A DNA stretch of 55,904 bases from assembly GCA_964458485.1 (NCBI GenBank), contig CAYWJA010000008.1:1-55904 (forward strand), in the 5' to 3' direction. Position 1 is the first letter of the stretch, and every line of letters begins with the position of its first letter. Under the pieces are notes generated by a model. The model was given only the letters and a program-made list of their open reading frames with translations, searched no databases and was not told the origin of the DNA. Made by a program: the position numbers and the translations under genes. Positions 17,280-25,449 of this stretch are shown piece after piece. Origin of the DNA: CAYWJA01 sp964458485 (GTDB taxonomy: Bacteria > Patescibacteriota > Gracilibacteria > UM-FILTER-43-11).

Positions 17280-17879
17280 ATGAAAAAAAACATTAAAAAA
17301 ATCCTTGCCGCATTAATTGTGATATTTTTTGCCGGTCTTTTAATGGGGTGTGGTGATGACGATACAACTTCTGCAGCTACCAAAAACCTAAAAGCCTACC
17401 AAGGCAATGGGTTTACCATAAAAATTGATCCGAAATGGAAGATAATCAATCAGTCCGATTTTTACGCTGAGATTCCCAAAGAAACAGTTATGGCATTTAC
17501 AGCTCCGGAAGCCTATAACGGTTTTTTTATCAATGTGAATATTGTAAGGGAAGATTTAAAACAGAATTTTACTTCCATGAATTATGGCCGTGCAAATATA
17601 AATATGAGCTCTCAAAATTTAACTGATTATAAAAAAGTTCAGGAAGTAAAAATGACCGTAGGAGGTCAGCCAGCATTACTTCATATATTTCAGGCTCGCC
17701 TGAATGCATCAGAAAAGCTAATCAGATTCATCCAGCTTTACGCTACCTCCGGTAATTACGGTTATATTGTATCTGGTGGCATGCTTACCGATACACCAAA
17801 AGCAACCCGCGATTTAGTCGGCGCTATGGTCACGAGCTTCAGCCTTACGTCTTCTAACTATACTCAACCAACTTCTTAG
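17280..17879 (+). CDS. PsbP-like lipoprotein
   Basis: 199 residues from ATG 17280 (the TTG at 17250 is rejected because it adds a polar stretch ahead of the signal peptide). MKKNIKKILAALIVIFFAG is the signal, with lipobox LLMGC, then a Thr/Ser linker and a domain (FTIKIDPKWKIINQSDFYAEIP to DLVGAMVTSFSL) with the pattern of PsbP/DUF1795-type proteins. Membrane-anchored and extracytoplasmic; role unknown. Its last 66 bp overlap the 3' end of the convergent gene. Confidence 0.75.
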   Translation: MKKNIKKILAALIVIFFAGLLMGCGDDDTTSAATKNLKAYQGNGFTIKIDPKWKIINQSDFYAEIPKETVMAFTAPEAYNGFFINVNIVREDLKQNFTSMNYGRANINMSSQNLTDYKKVQEVKMTVGGQPALLHIFQARLNASEKLIRFIQLYATSGNYGYIVSGGMLTDTPKATRDLVGAMVTSFSLTSSNYTQPTS

Positions 17880-18269
17880 TGCATCCGTATCGCAAGGATG
17901 AAGCTTACCTGCGATTGCGTCTTTTACTTGTAACACGGTAAATGCAATTTGTACGCTGTTTCTATAGAAACTAATATAAAAACCATATTGGTCGATTTCT
18001 TTTACTTCGCCAATGCCCTTTATGTCGATTTTTTCATCTAATAATATTTGATGTAATTCAGGTAACGATAGTTGAGTTGTTAGCCTAAGAATAATAGATG
18101 CAAATTTATCTGCTCCTTGATCTACACAGAATACCCCAACATCACAATTTTGTAATAATAAATCTACTAGCTTTCTAATATCCGGGAAAGTTTCTTGTAA
18201 ATATTCAAATGATTGCAATCTGGCCTGATCTAATTTTTCATATATTTCTTTGTTAGGATTTTCAGCCAT
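17814..18269 (-). CDS. Hypothetical cytoplasmic protein
   Basis: 151 residues from ATG 18269 (MAENPNKEIYEKLDQ). The longer frame starting at 18341 is rejected because a very good promoter lies inside it. Alpha/beta composition, with a motif-free sequence and a basic tail (SIVRRRKAEARDHSAD). No family recognised. The gene converges on, and overlaps by 66 bp, the lipoprotein gene. Confidence 0.6.
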   Translation of the reverse strand: MAENPNKEIYEKLDQARLQSFEYLQETFPDIRKLVDLLLQNCDVGVFCVDQGADKFASIILRLTTQLSLPELHQILLDEKIDIKGIGEVKEIDQYGFYISFYRNSVQIAFTVLQVKDAIAGKLHPCDTDALRSWLSIVRRRKAEARDHSAD

Positions 18270-18296
18270 ATTTGCGTAGGTTAAAAATAAGACTAT

Positions 18297-18325
18297 AGTA
18301 TATAAATCTTGTCTTAATTTGTCAA
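18297..18325 (-). promoter_or_regulatory. Strong promoter, consensus -35 and near-consensus -10
   Basis: On the minus strand TTGACA (18325-18320) and TATACT (18302-18297) are 17 bp apart. Transcription should start near 18290, about 20 bases upstream of ATG 18269. The promoter lies just past the stop of the DUF4012 gene. Confidence 0.8.
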
Positions 18326-18327
18326 AA

Positions 18328-20418
18328 TTAGTTAACCCCAATAGCAGATAAAAATATCTTATTTTTATCTAATGCTGTTTTATAAATTCGAGTTGTGGCT
18401 AGATTAGTGGCTAGGGTTGTGGTTTTTTGCGGATAGGACTTAAATACCTTCAGATAATCCGAGGTCTTCAGGGTTTTTTGTAAAGTTACATTATCCGAAC
18501 CTGCCTGTTTTTGAGTTATAAATTTATAAGTATCCAGAGGATTTTCAATTTTTAAATTAAAAGGTAATTTATATGTCAGATCCACAGTTTTATTACCTCC
18601 GGCAGTTACAGGCCCGAATGTAAATGCAAAAACTGTATAGCCTAGGTCTTCATATGTTTTTAAATCTTCAATATTTACACCTTGTAAACCTATCAGCTCA
18701 CTGCCTTTTGGAGTATACACACGCATATAATCCACATTATCTCCTTCACCCTGAATAAAACGCAGTAAGGTTTTATCAAAAGAATATGGGCCATAATATT
18801 TTATAAGCCTTGTCCAATATTTGAAGCTATCCTCATTCCATGTATGAGTTTTTTTGATAGACAAGCTGTCGATTATTGTACCGGTACTATCAATCTGCGT
18901 TTTGTGATTTAAATCTGTTTTTACAAAAGCATCACTTTTATTTCCACCAACAGAAGTTGTGACTACAGATAGAAAATCAACATTGTCAGATGCAGTAACC
19001 ATTTTGCCATCAGCCCGAAATTTTTCCGCCACAGCCTGTATGCCCGCATCAGTTGAATATGCCTGAATATGTCTTCCTTCTATAAGATTTTGCACAACGT
19101 CATTTACCTGAGAGAAATCTTTTAACCCAAGCAGCTTTTTTTTGAACACAGGAATGAAGTCAATTAAAAGCTGTTTTGGCGTGGAAGCTGTAGAGAGCTT
19201 GGATTCAGCATGAAAAGAAAATATATCTGTAAAGTTTTTTGATGTTACTTCAATTGGTAGATCTGCAAATTGGATTGGGCCTATAAGTTCCAAAAATTTT
19301 ACCGCTACAGTCTGGTCAATCGCAATTACAGTATCAACAGAAGGTCCTCCGCTATGCTCCAGAAACCACATAATTTTTTTAGCTGATACAGAAAAATCAG
19401 GGCTATAATTAGCATCCCGCATATAATAACGTTTGGAAACCTGATCTATCCCGGGTGGGGGAGTTATTATTTCGGTAAGCTGACCATCACTTTCGTACAC
19501 ATCTTTAGTATCAAATTTAGTTATCACTCCATCATTCACATCAACTAACATATAACTTCCAATAAAACCACCAGTCGCTCTTAGTTCATTATTGTTTTGA
19601 AGTAAAATTAAATACCTATGAGGAACTTTATCCCCAAATAATTTCAATGCAGTTCCAAAGTTTTTATCTATCTCGAGCAATGCAGCAAGAAAAGTTCCAA
19701 TTTGATCCTGAGCTGTCGCAATCGAACCCCTTAAGTCTGCTGGTAACGCTTTTGTATTCAAAGTTGTAAGATTGTTCTGGGTAATTAACGCAGAGTCCAT
19801 TATCCGATCCAACCTCTTTTTCTGATTATTGACTAAACCAATTAAATTTCTCCCATTGGATCTCCCATTGGATCCCCCATTGGATCTCCCATTGGATTCA
19901 ATAAAGGTTTGAGGAATTTTTTTCACATCTACAAGTAAACCCGACAGTTCCTTCCCTATCTTAGAAACTTCAATGCCACTTGCGATCAACTTTTGAGCTG
20001 CATCAAGATAAAGATTGGTTCGCAGATAATTATTTGATTGATTTGTAAGATATCGGAAATTCTTAGAAAGACTTTCAAAAGAATTTTGGGCTTTTTGGAA
20101 TTTAGCCCCCGAGCTATTTGTATCCTGTTTGGCTAACAAATTAATTCCCGATTTCAAACTATCGTAACCTGCAAAAGCAATATTTTTATTTTTTTGAAAT
20201 AGGCTACTTCCATTTATATAGGCGCTTATTCCTGTAAAAATAAGAAAAATCACAAAAGCCATAGCAAAAAACCTCCAAAAATCACTGTTTTTATTCATTG
20301 CCTTTTTTTCAACATCAGACCAGCATTTTTGATCCGGCAATTTTACATCAAAAACCCCTTCGCTCCCCAACGGCTCATATTTTACTGTGAGTTTTGATTT
20401 TTTATTACCAGGATTCAT
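18328..20418 (-). CDS. DUF4012 membrane-anchored protein
   Basis: 696 residues from ATG 20418 (MNPGNKKSKLTVKYEP). Upstream codons in the same frame lie in the 18-bp terminal repeat of the neighbouring element and are excluded. One TM segment near residues 50-72, a coiled-coil stalk to about residue 260, then the DUF4012 core (HRYLILLQNNNELRATGGFIGSYMLVDV, YYMRDANYSPDFSVSAKKIMWFLEHSGG). The stalk contains a SNGRSNGGSNGRSNGR linker made by a 12-bp tandem repeat at 19850-19900. DUF4012 proteins are common in CPR and Actinobacteria and are thought to act at the cell envelope; the activity is unknown. Confidence 0.88.
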   Translation of the reverse strand: MNPGNKKSKLTVKYEPLGSEGVFDVKLPDQKCWSDVEKKAMNKNSDFWRFFAMAFVIFLIFTGISAYINGSSLFQKNKNIAFAGYDSLKSGINLLAKQDTNSSGAKFQKAQNSFESLSKNFRYLTNQSNNYLRTNLYLDAAQKLIASGIEVSKIGKELSGLLVDVKKIPQTFIESNGRSNGGSNGRSNGRNLIGLVNNQKKRLDRIMDSALITQNNLTTLNTKALPADLRGSIATAQDQIGTFLAALLEIDKNFGTALKLFGDKVPHRYLILLQNNNELRATGGFIGSYMLVDVNDGVITKFDTKDVYESDGQLTEIITPPPGIDQVSKRYYMRDANYSPDFSVSAKKIMWFLEHSGGPSVDTVIAIDQTVAVKFLELIGPIQFADLPIEVTSKNFTDIFSFHAESKLSTASTPKQLLIDFIPVFKKKLLGLKDFSQVNDVVQNLIEGRHIQAYSTDAGIQAVAEKFRADGKMVTASDNVDFLSVVTTSVGGNKSDAFVKTDLNHKTQIDSTGTIIDSLSIKKTHTWNEDSFKYWTRLIKYYGPYSFDKTLLRFIQGEGDNVDYMRVYTPKGSELIGLQGVNIEDLKTYEDLGYTVFAFTFGPVTAGGNKTVDLTYKLPFNLKIENPLDTYKFITQKQAGSDNVTLQKTLKTSDYLKVFKSYPQKTTTLATNLATTRIYKTALDKNKIFLSAIGVN

Positions 20419-20464
20419 ATGTGAACATTGTATCGGAATTTCTATTATATGGAAAGTTACCCTT

Positions 20465-21297
20465 ACAATATACATTGTACGGGTTTGCTAAACCGTTAGT
20501 CGCTCTATCATTCCATTCATCAGCTGTGTTACTCAGGCATACGTCTTTGCTGTATTGCTGCTTTCAGGTATATCTCAGTAAGTTTTGGTAGCCCATTTTT
20601 TTGTTTGGTCAAAAAAAATAGGCGAAAAAAACCCACCGGGCTCTGCACGACATGCAATCATCTTTATACCTTATATCAACGATCATCATGCGTGCCCTGA
20701 TAAAATAGCGAGTAGCACGTTCTGAGCGGAGCAAGGGCAAAGCCCGCAGCATAGTGAAAATAAAAACTAATTAATCTACGAAGAAGATTATTTAGTTTTT
20801 AAGTGCAATACCCTATTGCCCAGACCCGCCTTAGCCTTATATCAATATTGTACCATTCTAATTAATAACTCGATTAGTACTTTTAATGTCAAAAGTACAA
20901 CAAGGAAGGAATGAGTTAATTGTTTTTAAACTGATAATCTCACAAAGATCCCGCAAAGCGGGATGTGACCACTGCAGATCAAGTTGCAACAAATGGCAGA
21001 AACATTGCTTGAATGTACGAAGATCAATACAAGCACTTGGGGGGTCTGGGGGGCGCAAGCGTTCCAATGACGATTAAAGGTACAATGTTGAATTACGCTT
21101 TGCAGCCACCCAGCGCTTTGGGTACCTTTGGCGACAAAGGTACGAAAAAAAATACACCGGACTGAGATTATTAACGGAAAAAAGAGAGATTAAACCGATA
21201 CGACTGAATAGGAATAGGGAAAGAGAGATATGCTGGTTTTGATCAGATAGATAGAAAAGGAGTATGTGCTGAGTTAATACCGTACAATGTATATTGT
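20465..21297. repeat. 833-bp gene-free element with 18-bp terminal inverted repeats; possible structured RNA
   Basis: acaatatacattgtacgg at 20465-20482 is the exact reverse complement of 21280-21297. No convincing ORF lies between. The interior is full of local hairpins: AAAAACTAA/TTAGTTTTT with inner TAATCT/AGATTA (20762-20800), GCAATA/TATTGC (20805-20819), ATCCCGC/GCGGGAT (20948-20964), and GTACCTTTG closing a GCGA tetraloop with CAAAGGTAC (21122-21143). A G-rich run at 21040-21060 stands out. No rRNA, tRNA, tmRNA, RNase P or SRP core motif was found. It could be a large non-coding RNA closed by a terminal helix, or a MITE. Confidence 0.55.
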
Positions 21298-21367
21298 GCA
21301 AGATTGTTTTTATATATTACGTTGGTATGAAAAGTTGCTATTGACTGGTGAACGAATGTTTACTACT

Positions 21368-21823
21368 ATGAAGATATATAGCATCGAAAAAATGCGTGAA
21401 AAAAGATTTGATCAGTGGAATAAAAGGAAGAAAAATACAGATTCTTTAATAAAAAGGCCATATTTTTCCGAAAGAGAAATTTGGTGGGTATATTTAGGAC
21501 AAAATATCGCATCTGAAGCTATTGGAAAAGGAAAAGAATTTTTACGGCCAGTGGTAATCTTTAAAAAGGTATATGGTAATTCGGCATTAGCAATTCCTTT
21601 AACTTCACAGATAAGAAAGGGGAGTTATTATTATTCTTTTATAGATACAAAAAATACTAGTCAATGTGCATTGCTTACCCAAATTCGTTACATTGACGGC
21701 AAAAGATTGAAATATAAAACTTCTACAATGTATAAAAAAGATTTTTTCAATCTAATAAATAGATTTATAGATATACTAAAAAATAACCCCGATGTAACAT
21801 CGGGGGACCCCAATTTGGGGTAA
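21368..21823 (+). CDS. PemK/MazF-like toxin-fold protein
   Basis: 151 residues if started at ATG 21368 (MKIYSIEKMREK); 21356 and 21392 are alternatives. The core (REIWWVYLGQNIASEAIGKG, EFLRPVVIFKKV, SALAIPLTSQIRKGSYYY, CALLTQIRYIDGKRL) matches the CcdB/PemK fold, whose members are mostly mRNA interferases of type II toxin-antitoxin pairs. No antitoxin gene is visible beside it: upstream is the 833-bp element and downstream is recX, so it is an orphan here. The last codons run through GC-rich palindromes (CCCCGATGT/ACATCGGGG, ACCCCAATTTGGGGT) at about 21788-21822. Confidence 0.75.
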   Translation: MKIYSIEKMREKRFDQWNKRKKNTDSLIKRPYFSEREIWWVYLGQNIASEAIGKGKEFLRPVVIFKKVYGNSALAIPLTSQIRKGSYYYSFIDTKNTSQCALLTQIRYIDGKRLKYKTSTMYKKDFFNLINRFIDILKNNPDVTSGDPNLG

Positions 21824-21852
21824 ACTTCTATACTAATTTTACAGTAAAAAGT

Positions 21853-21858
21853 TATAAT
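21853..21858 (+). promoter_or_regulatory. -10 box upstream of recX
   Basis: TATAAT with a weak -35. The predicted start near 21865 leaves a leader of about six bases before ATG 21871, again near-leaderless. Confidence 0.45.
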
Positions 21859-21870
21859 AAGTCAAGAGAT

Positions 21871-22323
21871 ATGAAAAGCACGTATGACAAAATCTGGAAG
21901 TCCTCACTGAACGCATTGCAAAGACGGCAAATGAGCCGGTCGGACTTAATGCGTAAGCTGAAAATGAAATATCCGGATGAAGAAGGGGATATTATTAAGA
22001 TTTTAGATGAAATGGAACGCGTCGAATTATTAAACGATAAACGCTATACAGAGCAATTGATAAATCATTTGATTCAAAGGCCAATTGGGCGATTTAAAAT
22101 TATTATCGAAACCAAAAAACGCGGATTAGATCAAGATTTAGTACAATCAATGCTCATTAGCTCCGATTACGACGAGGAAAAGATGTGTAAAAAAGCTTTT
22201 GAAGAGAAAAATAAATTTTTAAAAGAATCCGATCCCCGTAAGCGCAAACAAAAGATGATGAATTTTTTAAGAAATAGGGGATTTGCTAATAATGTTATAT
22301 ATATGATACTTAATAATTCTTAA
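21871..22323 (+). CDS. recX: RecX family regulatory protein
   Basis: 150 residues, normal RecX length. Three-helix repeats are visible: ALQRRQMSRSDLMRKLKMK, MERVELLNDKRYTEQLINHLI, GRFKIIIETKKRGLDQDLV and RKRKQKMMNFLRNRGFANNVI. RecX binds RecA and limits recombination filament activity. recA is not in the window. The gene is upstream of nusA but separated from it by its own promoter. Confidence 0.87.
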   Translation: MKSTYDKIWKSSLNALQRRQMSRSDLMRKLKMKYPDEEGDIIKILDEMERVELLNDKRYTEQLINHLIQRPIGRFKIIIETKKRGLDQDLVQSMLISSDYDEEKMCKKAFEEKNKFLKESDPRKRKQKMMNFLRNRGFANNVIYMILNNS

Positions 22324-22505
22324 TTACATTTAAAATTGCTCTAATTTCTAATTACACTAATTACTCTAAGCAAATCCCAAATCCAAATTTCTAAAATTTT
22401 ATTAATTTGGCCATTGGAACTTGGTCATTGTTTAGGTTAATTAGAAATTAGGTTAATTAGATCAATTTATTAAAGGATTCATTATAAACTAAAAATAATT
22501 TCCCC

Positions 22506-22601
22506 TTGTGTAATTAGTAATTTCCCTATATAATTAAAGCACAATCAGATCCTAATTAATGTAGGATTTGGTTTTTCTCTTACATCTTAAATTTAATTAT
22601 T
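22506..22601 (+). promoter_or_regulatory. nusA promoter and terminator-like leader
   Basis: TTGTGT (22506-22511) and TATAAT (22529-22534) with 17-bp spacing. The leader of about 60 nt contains ATCCTA/TAGGAT (hairpin 22549-22567) followed by TTGGTTTTTCT, an intrinsic-terminator-like structure ahead of the coding region. Since NusA modulates pausing and termination at hairpins, this could be an autoregulatory attenuator. Other genes here have near-zero leaders, which makes this one stand out. Confidence 0.5.
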
Positions 22602-23972
22602 ATGTTGGATCAACAGTTTGTAGCAGCAGTAAACCAAATCTGCGCTGAAAAAAATATTTCTTACGAAAAAGTAATGGAGGCGGTTAAATCGGCATTAGCT
22701 ACAGCTTATCGTAAAGATTTTGGCAATAAAGAACAGGAAGTTGAAATTATCCTTAGCGAAGGAGGCTCATTTGCAACTGTACTTTTAATAAAAGAGGTAG
22801 TTGAAGAGGTGGAAAATCCAAATATTGAGATGACTCTTGAGGAAGCTAAGAAAATGAAGAAGGATGTGGAGATAGGAGATGAAATTAAAATTGATGTTAC
22901 ACCAATGGAATATGGCCGAATTGCTGCACAGGCTGCTAAGCAGGTAATTTTACAAAGAATTCAGGAGGCAGAGCGTGAATCTTTATACGAAATGTTCAAA
23001 AATCGTGAAAATGAACTTCTTTCTTCACAAATTATGCGTGTAGAAGGGGATTGTGTTTACATTAGTATTGAAGGTCATACAGTACCACTTACTGCAAAAG
23101 ATCAAATTCCTAATGAAAAGTATTACAACGGTAAAAGACTTAAGGTATATCTGGATAAAGTTAAACATACCAACCGAGGTCCTGAACTTTTTATATCCAG
23201 AACTCATCCAAATCTAGTAGTCCGATTGCTTGAAATGGAAATACCAGAAGTCATTGAGGGTGAGGTTGAAGTCAAATCAATCGCCCGTGATCCTGGTGTT
23301 CGTAGTAAGGTTGCGGTTTGGTCTGAAGATGACAAAATTGATCCAATCGGCGCGTGTATCGGCCAGAAAGGTGTTCGTATACAAAGCGTAATGGAGGAAT
23401 TAAATGGTGAACGTGTGGATATTATCGAATGGTCCGAAGATCCGTGCGAATTTATTGCAACTGCACTCCAGCCTGCAAAAATTGCTGAAGTTATTATTGT
23501 AAATGCATCCGATGATCCGCGCGTTAAAAAGAGGGCTGCTGTATTTGTAGAAGAGGAAGAACGCCCTATGGCTATTGGTAAAAGAGGCCAAAATGTACGT
23601 TTAGCATCTGATTTAACTAGCTACGAACTTGATTTATATAATATTGAACAGCTTTCAGCATTTAAAGATAAATTAAAAGAACTTTCCGGTTCAGATCGTC
23701 GTGTTAATGATGAGGAACTTTCCAACGAAGCACCAGTTGATTCCAGCGAAACAGAAAAAGAGCTCGACGCTGCTGAAGAATCTATCGAAACCGAAGAAGG
23801 CGGTGCTGTTGGTCATTGGGGCGGGCTTGGTAAGGCTATTGTTAATAAGCTCGAAAAAGCCGGCTACAAAACACTAGAAGACCTTAGTGGAATGGATCTA
23901 AAAGCACTTGAGGGTATCGAAGGCATAGGAAAGGCGAGTGCGAAGAAGATTTCTGAGGAAACTTCTTCTTAA
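22602..23972 (+). CDS. nusA: Transcription termination/antitermination factor NusA
   Basis: 456 residues. Order: N-terminal RNA polymerase-binding domain (MLDQQFVAAVNQICAEKN), S1 domain (MRVEGDCVYISIEG), KH1 and KH2 (DPIGACIGQKGVRIQSVMEELNGERVDIIEW; RPMAIGKRGQNVRLASDLTSYELDL), an acidic linker, and a C-terminal helix-hairpin-helix unit (LEGIEGIGKASAKKI). Binds RNA polymerase and RNA to control pausing, termination and antitermination. Complete, with HhH instead of long acidic repeats at the end. No rimP, infB or rbfA follows, unlike in many bacteria. Confidence 0.97.
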   Translation: MLDQQFVAAVNQICAEKNISYEKVMEAVKSALATAYRKDFGNKEQEVEIILSEGGSFATVLLIKEVVEEVENPNIEMTLEEAKKMKKDVEIGDEIKIDVTPMEYGRIAAQAAKQVILQRIQEAERESLYEMFKNRENELLSSQIMRVEGDCVYISIEGHTVPLTAKDQIPNEKYYNGKRLKVYLDKVKHTNRGPELFISRTHPNLVVRLLEMEIPEVIEGEVEVKSIARDPGVRSKVAVWSEDDKIDPIGACIGQKGVRIQSVMEELNGERVDIIEWSEDPCEFIATALQPAKIAEVIIVNASDDPRVKKRAAVFVEEEERPMAIGKRGQNVRLASDLTSYELDLYNIEQLSAFKDKLKELSGSDRRVNDEELSNEAPVDSSETEKELDAAEESIETEEGGAVGHWGGLGKAIVNKLEKAGYKTLEDLSGMDLKALEGIEGIGKASAKKISEETSS

Positions 23973-24512
23973 TTTCGCATTTCGGATTTCTGATTTCGCA
24001 TTGTCATGTTTTAATCAGTATTTAACATTTTTTCTTGCTATCCATTCATTAATTATGATAGGTTGATGACCTATTTTGCATTTAAATAATAACTTAGTAT
24101 AAAAAATGAATAGAGACGAATTGGAAAAAAGAACCTTGGAGTTCGGTAAAAATTTAATCAAAGTATTAAGACAACTACCAAGGGATCTAATTAATAATAA
24201 GTTAATTAGTCAGACTGTTTCTGCAGGGACAAGTGTCGGCGCTAATTACAGAGAGGCTAATGCATCTGAATCACCAAGGGATTTTAAGCATAAAATAAAT
24301 ATATCTTTTAAAGAGGCCAAAGAAGCAAGATACTTTTTAGATTTATTAATATCTGCTAATCCGGATTGTGATAATTTGTTATCATCGCTAAGAAAAGAAT
24401 CTGATGAACTTGCACGTATATTCGGTAAAGCAGTAACAACCTGCAGACAAAATGCAAAATTAAAAAAGAATGCAAAATGACAATGCGAAATCAGAAATCC
24501 GAAATGCGAAAT
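23972..24512. repeat. Perfect 36-bp palindrome carrying a four-helix-bundle gene in its loop
   Basis: The arms 23972-24007 and 24477-24512 are exact reverse complements over 36 bp, built from the gcgaaatcagaaat words. The loop of 469 bp holds the complete four-helix-bundle ORF, whose stop codon lies in the right arm. Empty palindromes of the same words lie at 13482-13598 and 25271-25446. The design equals that of bacterial 23S rRNA intervening sequences (long stem with an S23-type ORF in the loop), but it is placed downstream of nusA. Confidence 0.9.
24106..24480 (+). CDS. Four-helix-bundle protein (S23/IVS family)
   Basis: 124 residues, typical for the family. Family motifs: NLIKVLRQLPRDLINNKLISQ, SAGTSVGANYREANASESPRDFKHKINISFKEAKEARYFLDLL. 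Relatives are the ORFs in 23S rRNA intervening sequences and the Avd accessory proteins of diversity-generating retroelements; they form basic pentameric bundles that bind nucleic acid. The last ten residues (NAKLKKNAK) are encoded by repeat sequence. No reverse transcriptase or template/variable repeats are seen, so this is not a DGR. It lies between palindrome arms (see the repeat entry). Confidence 0.9.
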   Translation: MNRDELEKRTLEFGKNLIKVLRQLPRDLINNKLISQTVSAGTSVGANYREANASESPRDFKHKINISFKEAKEARYFLDLLISANPDCDNLLSSLRKESDELARIFGKAVTTCRQNAKLKKNAK

Positions 24513-24555
24513 ACCAAAAAACCTCCCCGCGGGGGTGCGGAGGAAGCTTTTTGGT
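24513..24555. terminator. Bidirectional intrinsic terminator
   Basis: ACCAAAAA (24513-24520) pairs with TTTTTGGT (24548-24555), enclosing CCTCC/GGAGG and CCGC-rich sequence. It lies between convergent genes (four-helix-bundle gene and pilin) and has T-runs in both directions. Confidence 0.85.
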
Positions 24556-24571
24556 ATAATTTAAACAAAAT

Positions 24572-25201
24572 TTACGGCATTACAATGTAAAGAGCTTTTT
24601 CATTTCTGCTTGAATCTGGTTCTGCAAGTTTTCCTTTAGTGAAATTTTCTGCTGCCTTGTGCGTCGTACTCGTATTTGTCACACTAGAGCCAGTACCTGC
24701 TAAAGGTGCATTGCCCTTGAGAAAATCTCCTGCCCCCATAAAATTACCCATTTGATATTTTTCGACAGGGCTTGCCAGAACATAAGAAGAATCATCTTGG
24801 CCACTGGATACAAGAGATTGATAGTAATACATTCCCTTACATTCTGTGGGGCCTGTGCCCAATGTTTGTTTTGCAGATGCTGCAGCAGGAACTTTTTTAC
24901 CCTTCATATAAGTACCCAATGTGTAAGAAATAACCTTCCCTTTATCTGTATCAGCTTTTTTTGCATTATAATCAAGACATACTCCACTTGGAGCTACAGG
25001 ATAAGTACCATTATCACTATTATAAAGCTCTAATGCTTGAGCAATATTGCTAAGGTCCGCTTTACGGGCAGTGTCGCGGGCACGGGCTTGTGCGCCTGTT
25101 AAACGTGGTAATATTGTACCCATTAAAATACCGAGGATCACAATAACGATCATCAGTTCAATAAGCGTAAAACCACGCCGAAACGTATTTTTTATAAGCA
25201 T
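24572..25201 (-). CDS. Type IV pilin-like prepilin
   Basis: 209 residues from ATG 25201 (MLIKNTFRRGFTLIELMIV). The frame runs open further upstream to 25300, but that part is repeat-derived and follows no leader logic. The class III signal is cut before Phe at RRG-FTLIE, with Glu5 present and a hydrophobic helix IVILGILMGTILPRLTG. The globular part has LSNIAQALELYNSDNGTYPVAPSG, as in GspG/PilA-type pseudopilins, and two Cys. Probable major or minor pilin of the operon that begins upstream with the PilN/O-like gene. The prepilin peptidase is outside the window. Confidence 0.9.
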   Translation of the reverse strand: MLIKNTFRRGFTLIELMIVIVILGILMGTILPRLTGAQARARDTARKADLSNIAQALELYNSDNGTYPVAPSGVCLDYNAKKADTDKGKVISYTLGTYMKGKKVPAAASAKQTLGTGPTECKGMYYYQSLVSSGQDDSSYVLASPVEKYQMGNFMGAGDFLKGNAPLAGTGSSVTNTSTTHKAAENFTKGKLAEPDSSRNEKALYIVMP

Positions 25202-25270
25202 ATTATTTGTTTTTATTTTATAAACTAAAAAAAGCGTATCATGAATAAAAAATGTATGCAACACTTTTTC

Positions 25271-25446
25271 ATTTCGCATTTCGCATTTCTGATTTCGCAA
25301 TCAAAAGTCACATTCCGTATTTGGCATTTTACTTATAATTAGCTAACTAATATCTGTTAATCAGTATTTGCTATCTAATTAGTTAGTAAATGCAAAATGC
25401 TAATTGGCAAATGACATTGCGAAATCAGAAATGCGAAATGCGAAAT
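25271..25446. repeat. Intergenic palindrome, family A, 30-bp perfect arms
   Basis: Arms 25271-25300 and 25417-25446 are exact reverse complements. The 116-bp loop has further imperfect matches (tagctaactaa / ttagttagtaa). It lies between the pilC and pilin genes and ends 4 bp from the pilC stop. Same words as 23972-24512, without an ORF. Confidence 0.9.
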
Positions 25447-25449
25447 ATT

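Noticed and set aside
20886..21077. Short frames in both strands of the gene-free element
   Set aside because: Cys/Arg-rich, no start signals, crossing strong hairpins; not protein-like.
20465..21297. tmRNA, RNase P RNA or SRP RNA
   Set aside because: No tag ORF, no GAGGAAAGTCC-type or other diagnostic core found on either strand.
24106..24480. Diversity-generating retroelement accessory (Avd)
   Set aside because: The four-helix-bundle family includes Avd, but no reverse transcriptase, template repeat or variable repeat is seen nearby.
25202..25300. Upstream extension of the pilin frame
   Set aside because: Encoded by the family A palindrome, while the class III leader with RRG-FTLIE needs the start at 25201.
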